Positions 1-8,229 of a DNA stretch of 63,212 bases are shown one piece after another; the stretch's first letter is position 1; each line of letters begins with the position of its first letter. The notes below the pieces were generated by a model that was not told where the DNA came from, ran no database searches, and was given only the letters and a program-made list of their open reading frames with translations. Source of the stretch: Gammaproteobacteria bacterium (GTDB lineage: Bacteria; Pseudomonadota; Gammaproteobacteria; GCA-001735895); the NCBI GenBank assembly GCA_030066085.1, contig JASJCI010000034.1, positions 1 to 63,212 of the forward strand, given 5' to 3'. The position numbers were made by a program, and so were the translations under genes.

Positions 1-743
1 TACATGTCCGCGTTCACGGTCACCTGGTGCAGACCCTGCAGGTAGTAGTGCTTCAGTACTTTCTGGAAACCGAATACCGAATCCGGCTTCGGGCAGCACC
101 ACTCGGCCGCGTCGATCGTGCCTTTTTCGAGTGCCGGCAGGATGTCGCCGCCACCCATCGCAACCGCCGGGACGCCGACTTCGGCGTAGGCGGCACCCAC
201 CATGCCCGGAGGTGCACGGAAGCGCATTTGACGGAAGTCATCCATCGACTTGATCGGCTCGGGGAACCAGCCGAGCGCCTCGGGGCCTACCGGCTGCAAC
301 ATGAAACCCTTGACGTTCACGCCCATCTCGTCCCACAGGCGGTCATACAGCTCCTTGCCGCCGCCGTACTGGAACCAGCTCAGGAACGCGATGTTATCGA
401 GACCTACGCCGGCACCCGCAACAGGCGCGCCGAACAGGTTGGCCGCGACATGCTTGCCACCCCAGTAGTGGGTCCAGGCAAAGCCGCCCTCAACGAGACC
501 CGCATCGACCGCATCCATGATGTCGCGTGGGCCGACAACGGCGCCAGCCGGCAGCACTTCGATGGTGAGCGACCCGTTGGTCAGGGCTGCGACGTCGTTA
601 CCGAACTCCTTCAGCATAACGACTTCATCAGCTGACGTCGGTAGCACCGACTGAATCCGCAAGACCTTCTTGGCCGCCATGGCTGGAGGTGCCATGATTG
701 CCAAGGCTGCCGCAAAGGCAACTACATATTTTATTTTTAACAT
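1..743 (-). CDS. TRAP transporter solute-binding protein, DctP family (3' end outside window)
   Basis: This is the periplasmic receptor of a TRAP transporter. About 247 codons are visible before the gene runs off the window edge; DctP proteins are usually 330-370 residues. The ATG at 743 follows a good ribosome site (GAGGAG). The first 24 residues form a signal peptide ending in AMA. The body shows the family pattern, including the MRFRAPPGM stretch around the conserved ligand-binding arginine and the DAAEW segment. The permease genes (DctQ, DctM) should lie beyond position 1. The gene is divergent from a GMC dehydrogenase and shares a palindromic operator with the hpsN and xsc promoters, so a sulfonate such as DHPS or isethionate is the likely ligand. 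That substrate is inferred from context; the family assignment is firm. Confidence 0.88.
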   Translation of the reverse strand, partial: MLKIKYVVAFAAALAIMAPPAMAAKKVLRIQSVLPTSADEVVMLKEFGNDVAALTNGSLTIEVLPAGAVVGPRDIMDAVDAGLVEGGFAWTHYWGGKHVAANLFGAPVAGAGVGLDNIAFLSWFQYGGGKELYDRLWDEMGVNVKGFMLQPVGPEALGWFPEPIKSMDDFRQMRFRAPPGMVGAAYAEVGVPAVAMGGGDILPALEKGTIDAAEWCCPKPDSVFGFQKVLKHYYLQGLHQVTVNADM

Positions 744-874
744 ATCAACTCCTCTGGTTGAGAAAGCCTTCGCAATGATATGCGTCGCGAGGCTGAAGGC
801 AGCGCCCCGGAGCTTGTTGGGCCGGTAGTCTGGCCCGAGTTCAATGCCGAATATCCGGCAAGACTTTAGATTAT

Positions 875-895
875 AATGAGACTATTGGTCTCGAT
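875..895. promoter_or_regulatory. Candidate operator 1 of the sulfonate regulon
   Basis: A near-palindrome of about 21 bp (position good to about 1 bp) reads AATGAGACT, three bases, then GGTCTCGAT. Its core is a perfect GAGAC/GTCTC inverted repeat. It matches, with two or three changes, the sites at 2717 and 5248 (half-sites AATGANACT and AGTNTCATT). It lies about 130 bp upstream of the TRAP receptor start and 200 bp upstream of the GMC gene start, in their shared 349-bp divergent intergenic region. No other feature was seen in that region. The regulator is not encoded next to it in this window. Confidence 0.5.
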
Positions 896-1092
896 ATTAC
901 AGCTTTTGGCGGCTCAGTAACAGAGCTAATAGTTATTATTTTGTCCCGCTATCCCAAAAACGGAACTTGATGAAGCTGTGCAGGGTAAAACCGCCCGACA
1001 GTTTCGTCAATAGGGCTTAAACGAGAATATTCGTTCCATTTTAGCGGTAATTGTTGTATTGTCGCGCCGAAACGCTAAACGACAAGGGGCTC

Positions 1093-2685
1093 GTGGATCA
1101 ATTCGATTACATCGTCGTCGGCGCCGGATCGGCTGGCTGCGTGCTTGCCAATCGGCTGTCGGCGAATCCGGCGCACAAGGTGCTGCTGGTCGAGGCCGGG
1201 GGCAGGGATCTGAGTCCATGGCTGCACATTCCGGTCGGTTATTTCAAGACCATGCACAACCCGCGCTACGACTGGTGTTACCTGACCGAACCGGATCCCG
1301 GTATTGCCGGCCGCCGCCTGCAGTGGCCGCGCGGCAAGGTGCTCGGTGGGTCGAGCGCGCTTAACGGCCTGCTGTATGTACGCGGTCAGCCCGCGGACTA
1401 CGATCGCTGGGCGGAACTTGGCAACAGCGGCTGGAGTTTCGACGAGGTTCTGCCGTACTTCAAGAAATCGGAAGACAACTCGCGCGGCGCGGATGCGTTC
1501 CACGCTGTCGGCGGGCCGCAAAAAGTCTCGGACCTGCGTTTACGCCGCCCGATCGCGGAACACTTCATCCAGGCGGCGACCGAAATCGGCATCCCGTTCA
1601 ACGAGGATTACAACGGCGAGCAGCAGGAAGGCGTCGGGTATTTCCAGCAAACCGCGTTCAAGGGCTTCCGCTGGAGCACCGCCAAGAGTTTCCTCCGACC
1701 TGCCAGAAAGCGCCCGAATCTGCGGGTGGTCACCAACGCCCAGGCAACCGGGCTGATCATGGACGGCAAACGGGTAACCGGGCTCGAGTATCGGCAGGGT
1801 GGCCAGCAACGCTCGGCGATGGCCGCTGCCGAAGTCATCCTCAGCGCCGGTGCGATCAACTCGCCGCAGATCCTGCAGCTGTCCGGCATCGGCGACCCGC
1901 AGGAGCTGAAGGCGGCGGGTGTCGAGGTTCGCCATGCCCTGCCCGGGGTTGGCAAGAATCTGCAGGACCACCTGCAGATTCGGCTGGTCTACAAGACCAA
2001 CAAGCGCACGCTCAACGACGAGCTGAACAGCTGGTTCAAGCAGATGCTGGTCGGCACGCAGTACCTGTTGACGCGTACCGGCCCATTGACGCTGGCCGCG
2101 AGCCAGGTCGCCATCTTTACCCGCTCGAGCGAGGCGGTTACGCGGCCGGATATCCAGTTTCACATGCAGCCGCTGTCGGCGGACAAGCCCGGTGACGGCG
2201 TGCATCCGTTTTCGGCGTTTACCTCGTCGGTGTGCCAGCTGCGTCCCTGGAGCCGCGGGCAGGTCGTGATCCGCTCGCCCGACCCGCTCGAGGCGCCGGC
2301 CATGATGCCGAATTACCTGTCCGACGAGCGCGACTGCGCGGTTGCGATCGGCGGCATCAAGGTCGCGCGCCGGATCTGCGAAGCGCCGTCGCTGCGCAAC
2401 TGCGTGATCGACGAACACGTACCCGGGCGCGAATTCCAGACCGACGAGGAATTACTCGACGCCGCGCGCCGCTACAGCCAGACGATTTATCACCCGACCA
2501 GCACCTGCAAGATGGGTGTGGACGACCAGGCCGTGGTCGATCCGAGCCTGCGCGTGCACGGCATCGAGGGCCTGCGCGTGGCCGACGCATCGATCATGCC
2601 GGAGATCGTTTCCGGTAATACCAACGCGCCGACCATCATGATCGGCGAAAAGGCCGCCGACATGATTCTGGGGCAAAAAATGTAA
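1093..2685 (+). CDS. GMC-family FAD-dependent alcohol dehydrogenase; candidate isethionate dehydrogenase
   Basis: A 530-residue flavoprotein of the glucose-methanol-choline family. The N-terminus carries the FAD dinucleotide motif VVGAGSAG, followed by the GMC signatures [14 protein letters not shown] (near residue 85) and [17 protein letters not shown] (near 260). The C-terminus has the catalytic histidine region [10 protein letters not shown] and the closing [17 protein letters not shown] motif. I chose the GTG at 1093 because AAGGGG lies at correct spacing and the FAD motif then starts at the usual depth; an earlier start at 1051 is possible. The closest named relatives are choline dehydrogenases. 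Isethionate dehydrogenase (IseJ) also belongs to this family and feeds sulfoacetaldehyde to Xsc, which is encoded nearby. The substrate is inferred from context only. Confidence 0.85.
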   Translation: MDQFDYIVVGAGSAGCVLANRLSANPAHKVLLVEAGGRDLSPWLHIPVGYFKTMHNPRYDWCYLTEPDPGIAGRRLQWPRGKVLGGSSALNGLLYVRGQPADYDRWAELGNSGWSFDEVLPYFKKSEDNSRGADAFHAVGGPQKVSDLRLRRPIAEHFIQAATEIGIPFNEDYNGEQQEGVGYFQQTAFKGFRWSTAKSFLRPARKRPNLRVVTNAQATGLIMDGKRVTGLEYRQGGQQRSAMAAAEVILSAGAINSPQILQLSGIGDPQELKAAGVEVRHALPGVGKNLQDHLQIRLVYKTNKRTLNDELNSWFKQMLVGTQYLLTRTGPLTLAASQVAIFTRSSEAVTRPDIQFHMQPLSADKPGDGVHPFSAFTSSVCQLRPWSRGQVVIRSPDPLEAPAMMPNYLSDERDCAVAIGGIKVARRICEAPSLRNCVIDEHVPGREFQTDEELLDAARRYSQTIYHPTSTCKMGVDDQAVVDPSLRVHGIEGLRVADASIMPEIVSGNTNAPTIMIGEKAADMILGQKM

Positions 2686-2716
2686 TTTGGTTGCAATGCC
2701 CCGCAACAATTGCAAA

Positions 2717-2737
2717 AATGAGACTTTAAGTACCATT
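2717..2737. promoter_or_regulatory. Candidate operator 2, directly upstream of hpsN
   Basis: A 21-bp imperfect palindrome with half-sites AATGAGACT and AGTACCATT separated by TTA. It is one of three related sites in the sulfonate cluster. It ends only 11 bp before the hpsN ATG and overlaps a plausible promoter (TTGCAA at 2710, and ATTATA or TATAAC near 2734-2741), so a protein bound here would be expected to block transcription. No Shine-Dalgarno sequence is visible between the site and the ATG, which suggests a very short or absent leader. Confidence 0.55.
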
Positions 2738-2748
2738 ATAACAAGCTA

Positions 2749-4050
2749 ATGACTATCGAATATTTAAAGAAAGCAGAGAAAACCGCGGCGACCGGCGAGG
2801 ACGATACGCGCAAAATTGTCGCTGACATGCTTGGTGCGATCGAGGCCGGTGGCGAAGAGAAAGCGATCGAGTACAACCACAAGCTGGATAATTTTACCGG
2901 TAACGTGATCGTTACCCCGGAAGAGATCGAGGCTGCCGCAGCCGAGGTGCCGCAGCAGGTAAAGGACGATATCCAGTTTGCCTACGAACGCGTGCGCCGC
3001 TTCGCGGAAAAGCAGCGGGAAGCCCTGATCGATTTCGAAGTGGAGCTGTCGCCGGGCCTGTTTGCGGGGCAACGTCAGATTCCAGTGACTACCGCGGGTT
3101 GTTATGTCCCTGGCGGCCGGTATTCCCACGTCGCGTCCGCGATCATGTCGGTCGGGACGGCCAAGGCGGCCGGCGTCGATCACGTCATTGCCTGCTCGCC
3201 GCCGAAGCCTGACCAGGGCGTCAACCCGGCGATCATTTATACCGCGAATCTCTGCGGCGCGGATACCATACTAGCGATGGGCGGCGTGCAGGGCATTGCC
3301 GCGATGGCCTTCGGCCTGTTTACCGGGCACAAGGCGGATATCCTGGTCGGCCCGGGCAATCGTTTCGTGGCCGAAGCCAAGCGTATGCTCTACGGCCGCG
3401 TGGGTATCGACCTGTTCGCGGGTCCGACCGAAATCGCGATTATCGCGGACAAGACCGCGGACCCGCATATCGTCACCAGCGACCTGGTCGGCCAGGGCGA
3501 GCATGGTCCGGACAGCCCCTGCTGGCTGGTCACCACGGATCGCGAACTGGGTGAAAAGGTGCTGGAACTGATGCCCGGGTACATCGAGAAACTGCCCGAT
3601 ACCGCGCGCAACGCGGCCGAGGCTTCCTGGCGCGATTACGGTGAAGTGGTATTGTGTTCGACGGCCGAAGAAGCCGCCCGGGTCAGCGATGATTATGCCG
3701 CCGAGCACCTCGAAGTGCAGGCCGAGGATCTCGACTGGTGGGTGCAGCGACTGCGCAATTACGGCTCCCTGTTCGTCGGCGAGGAAACGACCGTCGCATT
3801 CGGCGACAAGTGCTCCGGTACCAACCATATTCTGCCGACCAAGGGTGCCGGTCGTTACACCGGCGGGTTGTCGGTAGGGAAATTTATCAAGACCGTGACT
3901 ACCCAGCGCATGTCGCGCGAAGCCAACCGCGAGGTTGCAGCCGCCTGTGCGCGTATTTCCCGACTGGAAGGGATGGAAGCGCATGCGCGTACGGGAGATG
4001 ACCGTCTGAGCAAGTACTTCCCCGATGAAACGTTTCGCCTGCAGCCCTAG
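2749..4050 (+). CDS. hpsN: Sulfopropanediol 3-dehydrogenase (histidinol-dehydrogenase family)
   Basis: HpsN oxidises the C3 alcohol of (R)-2,3-dihydroxypropane-1-sulfonate (DHPS) to (R)-sulfolactate with NAD+, in two steps like histidinol dehydrogenase. The protein is 433 residues, a normal length. The start MTIEYLKKA matches what I recall of marine HpsN proteins and differs from biosynthetic HisD. HisD-fold signatures are present: CYVPGGRYSH near 120, ILVGPGNRFVAEAKR near 198, AGPTEIAIIAD near 227, SDLVGQGEHGPDS near 246 and CSGTNHILPT near 360. No other his genes are nearby, and xsc, an SDR and a zinc dehydrogenase follow, which supports sulfonate breakdown over histidine synthesis. No clear ribosome site precedes the ATG, and an operator lies 11 bp upstream. 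Confidence 0.9.
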   Translation: MTIEYLKKAEKTAATGEDDTRKIVADMLGAIEAGGEEKAIEYNHKLDNFTGNVIVTPEEIEAAAAEVPQQVKDDIQFAYERVRRFAEKQREALIDFEVELSPGLFAGQRQIPVTTAGCYVPGGRYSHVASAIMSVGTAKAAGVDHVIACSPPKPDQGVNPAIIYTANLCGADTILAMGGVQGIAAMAFGLFTGHKADILVGPGNRFVAEAKRMLYGRVGIDLFAGPTEIAIIADKTADPHIVTSDLVGQGEHGPDSPCWLVTTDRELGEKVLELMPGYIEKLPDTARNAAEASWRDYGEVVLCSTAEEAARVSDDYAAEHLEVQAEDLDWWVQRLRNYGSLFVGEETTVAFGDKCSGTNHILPTKGAGRYTGGLSVGKFIKTVTTQRMSREANREVAAACARISRLEGMEAHARTGDDRLSKYFPDETFRLQP

Positions 4051-4151
4051 GGACGACCGGTTGTATAACTATATTCCCGGAGAGGAATCCGACCTTGGCC
4101 TGTAGCACGCCAACGTCGCGTGCATCTGCCTGACCGTTACGGGAGTCCGAC

Positions 4152-5180
4152 GTGTTGATGTCGATTGCCGCCGTCGTGATCGGGCTGGCGGTACTGGTCT
4201 GGAGCGCCGATCGTTTTGTCGACGGCGCCGCCGCGATCGCCAGGCATCTCGGTGTGTCGAACCTGATCATCGGTATCACGATTATCGGCTTCGGCACCTC
4301 GGCGCCGGAGATCGCCGTTTCGATCATCGCGGTGCTCGAGGAAGTGCCCGGCATCGCGATCGGTAACGCGATCGGTTCCAATATTGCCAACATCGGCCTG
4401 ATTCTCGGTGTAACCGCGCTACTCGCGCCGATCCCCGTGGCGCGCGGTCTCATGCGCAAGGAATACCCGTTGCTCGCGATCGCGACCCTGGTGCTGGTAG
4501 CCTGCCTGTACGATCTCTGGCTCGGCTGGTTCGAGGGCGTGATCCTGGTATCACTGCTGGCCGCAACCCTGTCCTACATGGTCTACCTGCATCGTCACGG
4601 CGGTGTGGTCGACGCCGCGATGGCGGCCGAGGTCGAAGAGATTGTTGCCGAAGAGATTATCGGTGAAGACGACGAAGACGAGGAACCGATGTCGAGCGGC
4701 GCGGCCTGGTTATGGGTCGTGCTCGGCCTGGTGCTGCTGGTCGCGAGTTCGCGTGCGCTGGTCTGGGGTGCGTCGAATATTGCCACCAGTCTCGGCGTCA
4801 GCGATCTGGTGATCGGCCTGACCATCGTTGCGCTGGGTACCAGTCTGCCGGAGCTGGCGGCCTCGATCGCCAGCCTTAAAAAGTCGGTACCCGATCTCGC
4901 GGTCGGTAACATCATCGGCTCCAACCTGTTCAATTCGCTGGCGGTGGTCGGTATTCCGCCGCTGCTGGGCGGCTTCGCGGTCGACGCCGCGGTTTTGTAT
5001 CGCGACCTGCCGGTGATGGTCGGGCTGACGCTGGCACTGTTCGTGATGTCCTGGGGCCTCAAGGGCGGCACCGCCACGCTCGCGCGCGGCAAGGGAATCC
5101 TGCTGACGCTGACCTTCGTCGGCTACCAGTACTATCTCTATCACCAGGTGGTCTACGGTACGCCGCAGTGGTTCGGCTGA
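4152..5180 (+). CDS. Calcium/sodium antiporter family membrane protein (YrbG type)
   Basis: A 342-residue inner-membrane protein of the CaCA cation/Ca2+ exchanger family. Two homologous five-helix halves are joined by an acidic loop at about residues 155-178 that is rich in Glu and Asp. Each half has the family ion-binding repeat: GFGTSAPEIAVS near 47 with GNAIGSNIAN near 70, and ALGTSLPELAAS near 231 with GNIIGSNLFNS near 252. The GTG at 4152 is preceded by GGGAG at good spacing; an ATG follows two codons later. It lies 101 bp after hpsN and before the xsc operator. Its place inside a sulfonate cluster is unusual; it may manage cation balance during uptake of an anionic substrate or sulfite release, but nothing in the sequence shows this. 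Confidence 0.88.
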   Translation: MLMSIAAVVIGLAVLVWSADRFVDGAAAIARHLGVSNLIIGITIIGFGTSAPEIAVSIIAVLEEVPGIAIGNAIGSNIANIGLILGVTALLAPIPVARGLMRKEYPLLAIATLVLVACLYDLWLGWFEGVILVSLLAATLSYMVYLHRHGGVVDAAMAAEVEEIVAEEIIGEDDEDEEPMSSGAAWLWVVLGLVLLVASSRALVWGASNIATSLGVSDLVIGLTIVALGTSLPELAASIASLKKSVPDLAVGNIIGSNLFNSLAVVGIPPLLGGFAVDAAVLYRDLPVMVGLTLALFVMSWGLKGGTATLARGKGILLTLTFVGYQYYLYHQVVYGTPQWFG

Positions 5181-5247
5181 CCCGCCCGCGCTAAAACCAG
5201 GTTTGCATCCGGGCTTCTACCGGTTTTGGGCCAACTAAAAATATTAT

Positions 5248-5268
5248 AATGAGACTATAAGTATCATT
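5248..5268. promoter_or_regulatory. Candidate operator 3, upstream of xsc
   Basis: The best of the three related palindromes: half-sites AATGAGACT and AGTATCATT around ATA, matching at 16 of 18 half-site positions when compared with its own reverse complement. It sits in an AT-rich patch of the 345-bp gap between the antiporter gene and xsc, 257 bp before the xsc ATG. Apart from this site the gap is a GC-rich untranslated leader in which I see no gene. Confidence 0.6.
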
Positions 5269-5525
5269 TTATTGATATTTATTTAATTTTCTGGTTCACT
5301 GCGCGCATGTTGGCGTAAATTCGCGCAATTCCGGGGCGGTGTTCCGGTCCCCGGGATTCGTCAGGATGGCGTTTGGCCTCATCTGTAGTCGGGATCTGGT
5401 CCTAACCCGGATCCGGGCCGGTCCGCAAAATGTGCGATCCCGCGCGCTGAGCGCTCGAATACAGGCGGCGTTGCTGAAACGGCAGCGCGCGCCGGAACGC
5501 AAGATTGAACAGTTCAGGAGAAGAC

Positions 5526-7310
5526 ATGATGAAAATGACCACCGAAGAAGCCTTCATCAAGGTTTTGCAGATGCACGGTATCGAGCACGCGTTCGGTATT
5601 ATCGGCTCGGCCATGATGCCGATTTCGGACCTGTTTCCGCAGGCCGGGATCAAGTTCTGGGATTGTGCCCACGAATGTAACGCCGGCATGAGCGCCGACG
5701 GCTACACCCGCGCCAGCGGCAAGATGTCGATGGCGATCGCGCAAAACGGCCCGGGCATCACCAACTTCGTGACCCCGATCATGACCGCGTACTGGAACCA
5801 CACGCCGCTGTTGCTGGTCACCCCGCAGGCGGCCAACAAGACCATCGAGCAGGGCGGTTTCCAGGAAGTGAAGCAGATGGAAATTTTCGAAAACTGCGTC
5901 TGCTACCAGGAAGAAGTGCGTGACCCGACGCGTATCGCCGAGGTCCTGAACCGCGTCATCCAGAATGCCTGGGCCGGCTCGGCGCCGGCGCAGATCAACA
6001 TCCCGCGCGACTACTGGACCCAGGTCATCGATATCGAGCTGCCGCAGATGCTCGACATCGAGCGCTCGCCGGGCGGCCCGCGGGCCATCGCCGATGCCGC
6101 GGCCATGCTGTCGGCAGCCGAGTTCCCGGTCATCCTGAACGGCGCCGGCGTTATCCTCAGCGGCGGCATCGATGCGTCGGTCGCGCTCGCCGAACGCCTC
6201 GACGCGCCGGTGTGCTGCAACTACCAGCACAACGACGCGTTCCCCGGCTCGCACCCGCTGTCCGCCGGTCCGCTGGGTTACAACGGCTCCAAGGCCGGTA
6301 TGGAACTGATCTCGAAGGCCGACGTTATCCTCGCGCTCGGCACGCGTCTGAACCCGTTCTCGACGCTGCCGGGCTACGGCATCGATTACTGGCCGAAGGA
6401 TGCGAAGATCATCCAGGTCGACATCAACGGCGGCCGCATCGGCCGCACCAAGAAGGTCGACGTGCCGATCCAGGGCGACGCCAAACTGGTAGCCGAACAG
6501 ATCCTGGCCCAGCTGGCCGACAACGCCGGCGACAAGGGCCGCGACGCGCGCAAGGCGCTGATTGCCGAGACCAAGGACAACTGGTCGCGCGAACTGGCCG
6601 AGATGATTTACGAGGAAGATAGCGACGAAGGTATTACCTGGAACGAGCGCGCACGCAATCGCGAGCCCGAGCGCATGTCACCGCGCCAGGCCTGGCAGGC
6701 GATCATGAAGGCGATGCCCGACAACGCGATGATGTCATCCGACATCGGTAACAACTGCGCCATCGGTAACGCTTACCCGGCTTTCGAAAAGGGCCGCAAG
6801 TACCTGGCACCGGGCCTGTTCGGTCCCTGCGGGTACGGCCTGCCGGCCATTCTCGGCGCCAAGATCGCGCGTCCTGACGTGCCCGCGATCGGTTTTGCCG
6901 GCGACGGCGCCTTCGGTATCTCGATGAACGAAATGACCGCCTGTGGCCGCAACGACTGGCCGGCGATCACGATGATCATCTTCCGCAACTACCAGTGGGG
7001 CGCGGAGAAGCGCAACACCACGCTGTGGTTCGACGATAACTTCGTCGGTACCGAGCTCAACGTTGGCGTCGAGTATGCCAAGATTGCCGAAGCCTGCGGC
7101 GTCAAGGGCGTCAAGGCCGAAACCATGGACGGCCTGACCGAGGCGCTCGCGACCGCGGTAAAAGAGCAGATGGAAAACAACGTCACCACCTACATCGAAG
7201 TCGTGCTGAACCAGGAACTGGGCGAGCCCTTCCGTCGCGACGCGATGAAGGCCCCGGTGGCGGTGGCCGGCATCGATCCCAACGATATGCGCCCGCAGCA
7301 AGGCAGCTGA
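5526..7310 (+). CDS. xsc: Sulfoacetaldehyde acetyltransferase
   Basis: Xsc is a thiamine-diphosphate enzyme that splits sulfoacetaldehyde with phosphate into acetyl phosphate and sulfite, the desulfonation step for taurine, isethionate and related sulfonates. The protein is 594 residues, a normal size. The opening (KMTTEEAFIKVLQMHG, IGSAMMPISDLFPQAG) and the stretches YWNHTPLLLVTPQAANKTI and GGFQEVKQ are characteristic of Xsc and not of acetolactate synthase. The ThDP/Mg2+ motif GDGAFGIS lies near residue 460. AGGAG stands 5 bp before the ATG at 5526, which decides the start. An operator shared with hpsN lies upstream and a strong hairpin terminator follows. No phosphate acetyltransferase or sulfite-handling gene is visible in this window. 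Confidence 0.96.
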   Translation: MMKMTTEEAFIKVLQMHGIEHAFGIIGSAMMPISDLFPQAGIKFWDCAHECNAGMSADGYTRASGKMSMAIAQNGPGITNFVTPIMTAYWNHTPLLLVTPQAANKTIEQGGFQEVKQMEIFENCVCYQEEVRDPTRIAEVLNRVIQNAWAGSAPAQINIPRDYWTQVIDIELPQMLDIERSPGGPRAIADAAAMLSAAEFPVILNGAGVILSGGIDASVALAERLDAPVCCNYQHNDAFPGSHPLSAGPLGYNGSKAGMELISKADVILALGTRLNPFSTLPGYGIDYWPKDAKIIQVDINGGRIGRTKKVDVPIQGDAKLVAEQILAQLADNAGDKGRDARKALIAETKDNWSRELAEMIYEEDSDEGITWNERARNREPERMSPRQAWQAIMKAMPDNAMMSSDIGNNCAIGNAYPAFEKGRKYLAPGLFGPCGYGLPAILGAKIARPDVPAIGFAGDGAFGISMNEMTACGRNDWPAITMIIFRNYQWGAEKRNTTLWFDDNFVGTELNVGVEYAKIAEACGVKGVKAETMDGLTEALATAVKEQMENNVTTYIEVVLNQELGEPFRRDAMKAPVAVAGIDPNDMRPQQGS

Positions 7311-7370
7311 TGATGGTGGCTGCGCCGCACCCGGCAGGGCTGTCGGTGTTCGGCAAGCTCGAAAAACCGG

Positions 7371-7399
7371 CCGGGGAGCGTTGGCTCCCCGGCTTTTTT
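7371..7399 (+). terminator. Rho-independent terminator after xsc
   Basis: A 9-bp GC-rich perfect stem (CCGGGGAGC and its complement) with a 4-base loop, followed by C and six T residues, begins 61 bp after the xsc stop. It separates xsc from the SDR gene. Confidence 0.88.
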
Positions 7400-7449
7400 G
7401 TCACCGCGCGCGGTTTTGCCTGGGCACGCTGACGCGGTAGTATCCGGAC

Positions 7450-8229
7450 ATGGACAGGTACTCGACTCTCGATCAATTTGCCCTCGACGGCCGCCGTTTC
7501 GTCGTCACCGGCGCCAGCTCCGGCATCGGTCGTGCGATGGCGGGATTTCTCGCCGAGGCCGGTGCTTGCGTGGTGCTGGTGGCGCGTCGCGAGGATCAAC
7601 TGACCGCAGCCGTTGCGGAGCTGGAGCAGGCCGGTCATGCCGCCGGATTTGTCGCCGCTGATCTGCTCGACCGGGAAGGTCTCGGCGAACTGGCTGACCG
7701 CTGTCGTGAATGTGCCGGCGGCGATATCGACGGCGTGATCAATGCCGCCGGTCTCAACCCTCGTCAGCCGGCGGAAGAAGTGTCGATCGAAACCTGGGAT
7801 GCGACCCTGAACCTCAACCTGTCGACGCCGTTTTTCTTCACCCGCGAATTTGTGCCCGCGATGCGAGCCAACGGCTACGGGCGCGTGCTCAACATTGCCT
7901 CGCTGCAGTCGTACCGCGCATTCCCCAACGGTTTGCCCTACGGTGCGTCCAAGGGCGGCGTGTGCCAGCTGACGCGCGCGATGGCGGAAGCCTGGTCGCG
8001 TTACGGCATCTGTGCGAATGCCATCGCCCCCGGATTTTTCCCGACCGAACTGACCGCGGCCGTATTCGGCGATGACGACACCCGCGACCGGGCCGCCGCG
8101 CAGACCGCCATGGGACGCAACGGCGAACTTGAAGATCTGCGCGGCGTGACCATCTTTTTTGCGTCGCCGGCGAGCGGCTATATCACCGGCCAGACCCTGG
8201 CCGTCGACGGAGGATTTACCGCCAAATGA
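7450..8229 (+). CDS. Short-chain dehydrogenase/reductase, likely a DHPS 2-dehydrogenase (HpsO/HpsP-type)
   Basis: A 259-residue classical SDR. It has the cofactor motif TGASSGIG (residues 20-27), NAAG near 100, the active-site serine in NIASLQSY near 152, and the catalytic YGASKG (Tyr-x3-Lys) near 165. The closing GQTLAVDGGF is typical. The stop overlaps the start of the zinc dehydrogenase by 4 bp (ATGA), so the two are translationally coupled. In known DHPS pathways a pair of 2-dehydrogenases (HpsO and HpsP) interconverts the DHPS enantiomers before HpsN acts; this coupled pair beside hpsN and xsc fits that role. Which protein corresponds to which name cannot be told from sequence here, and another polyol substrate is possible. 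Confidence 0.85.
   Translation: MDRYSTLDQFALDGRRFVVTGASSGIGRAMAGFLAEAGACVVLVARREDQLTAAVAELEQAGHAAGFVAADLLDREGLGELADRCRECAGGDIDGVINAAGLNPRQPAEEVSIETWDATLNLNLSTPFFFTREFVPAMRANGYGRVLNIASLQSYRAFPNGLPYGASKGGVCQLTRAMAEAWSRYGICANAIAPGFFPTELTAAVFGDDDTRDRAAAQTAMGRNGELEDLRGVTIFFASPASGYITGQTLAVDGGFTAK

Noticed and set aside
2749-4050. Histidine biosynthesis HisD
   Set aside because: The N-terminus and neighbours match sulfopropanediol dehydrogenase, and no other his gene is present.
5526-7310. Acetolactate synthase large subunit
   Set aside because: The N-terminal third carries Xsc-specific stretches, and no small regulatory subunit is adjacent.
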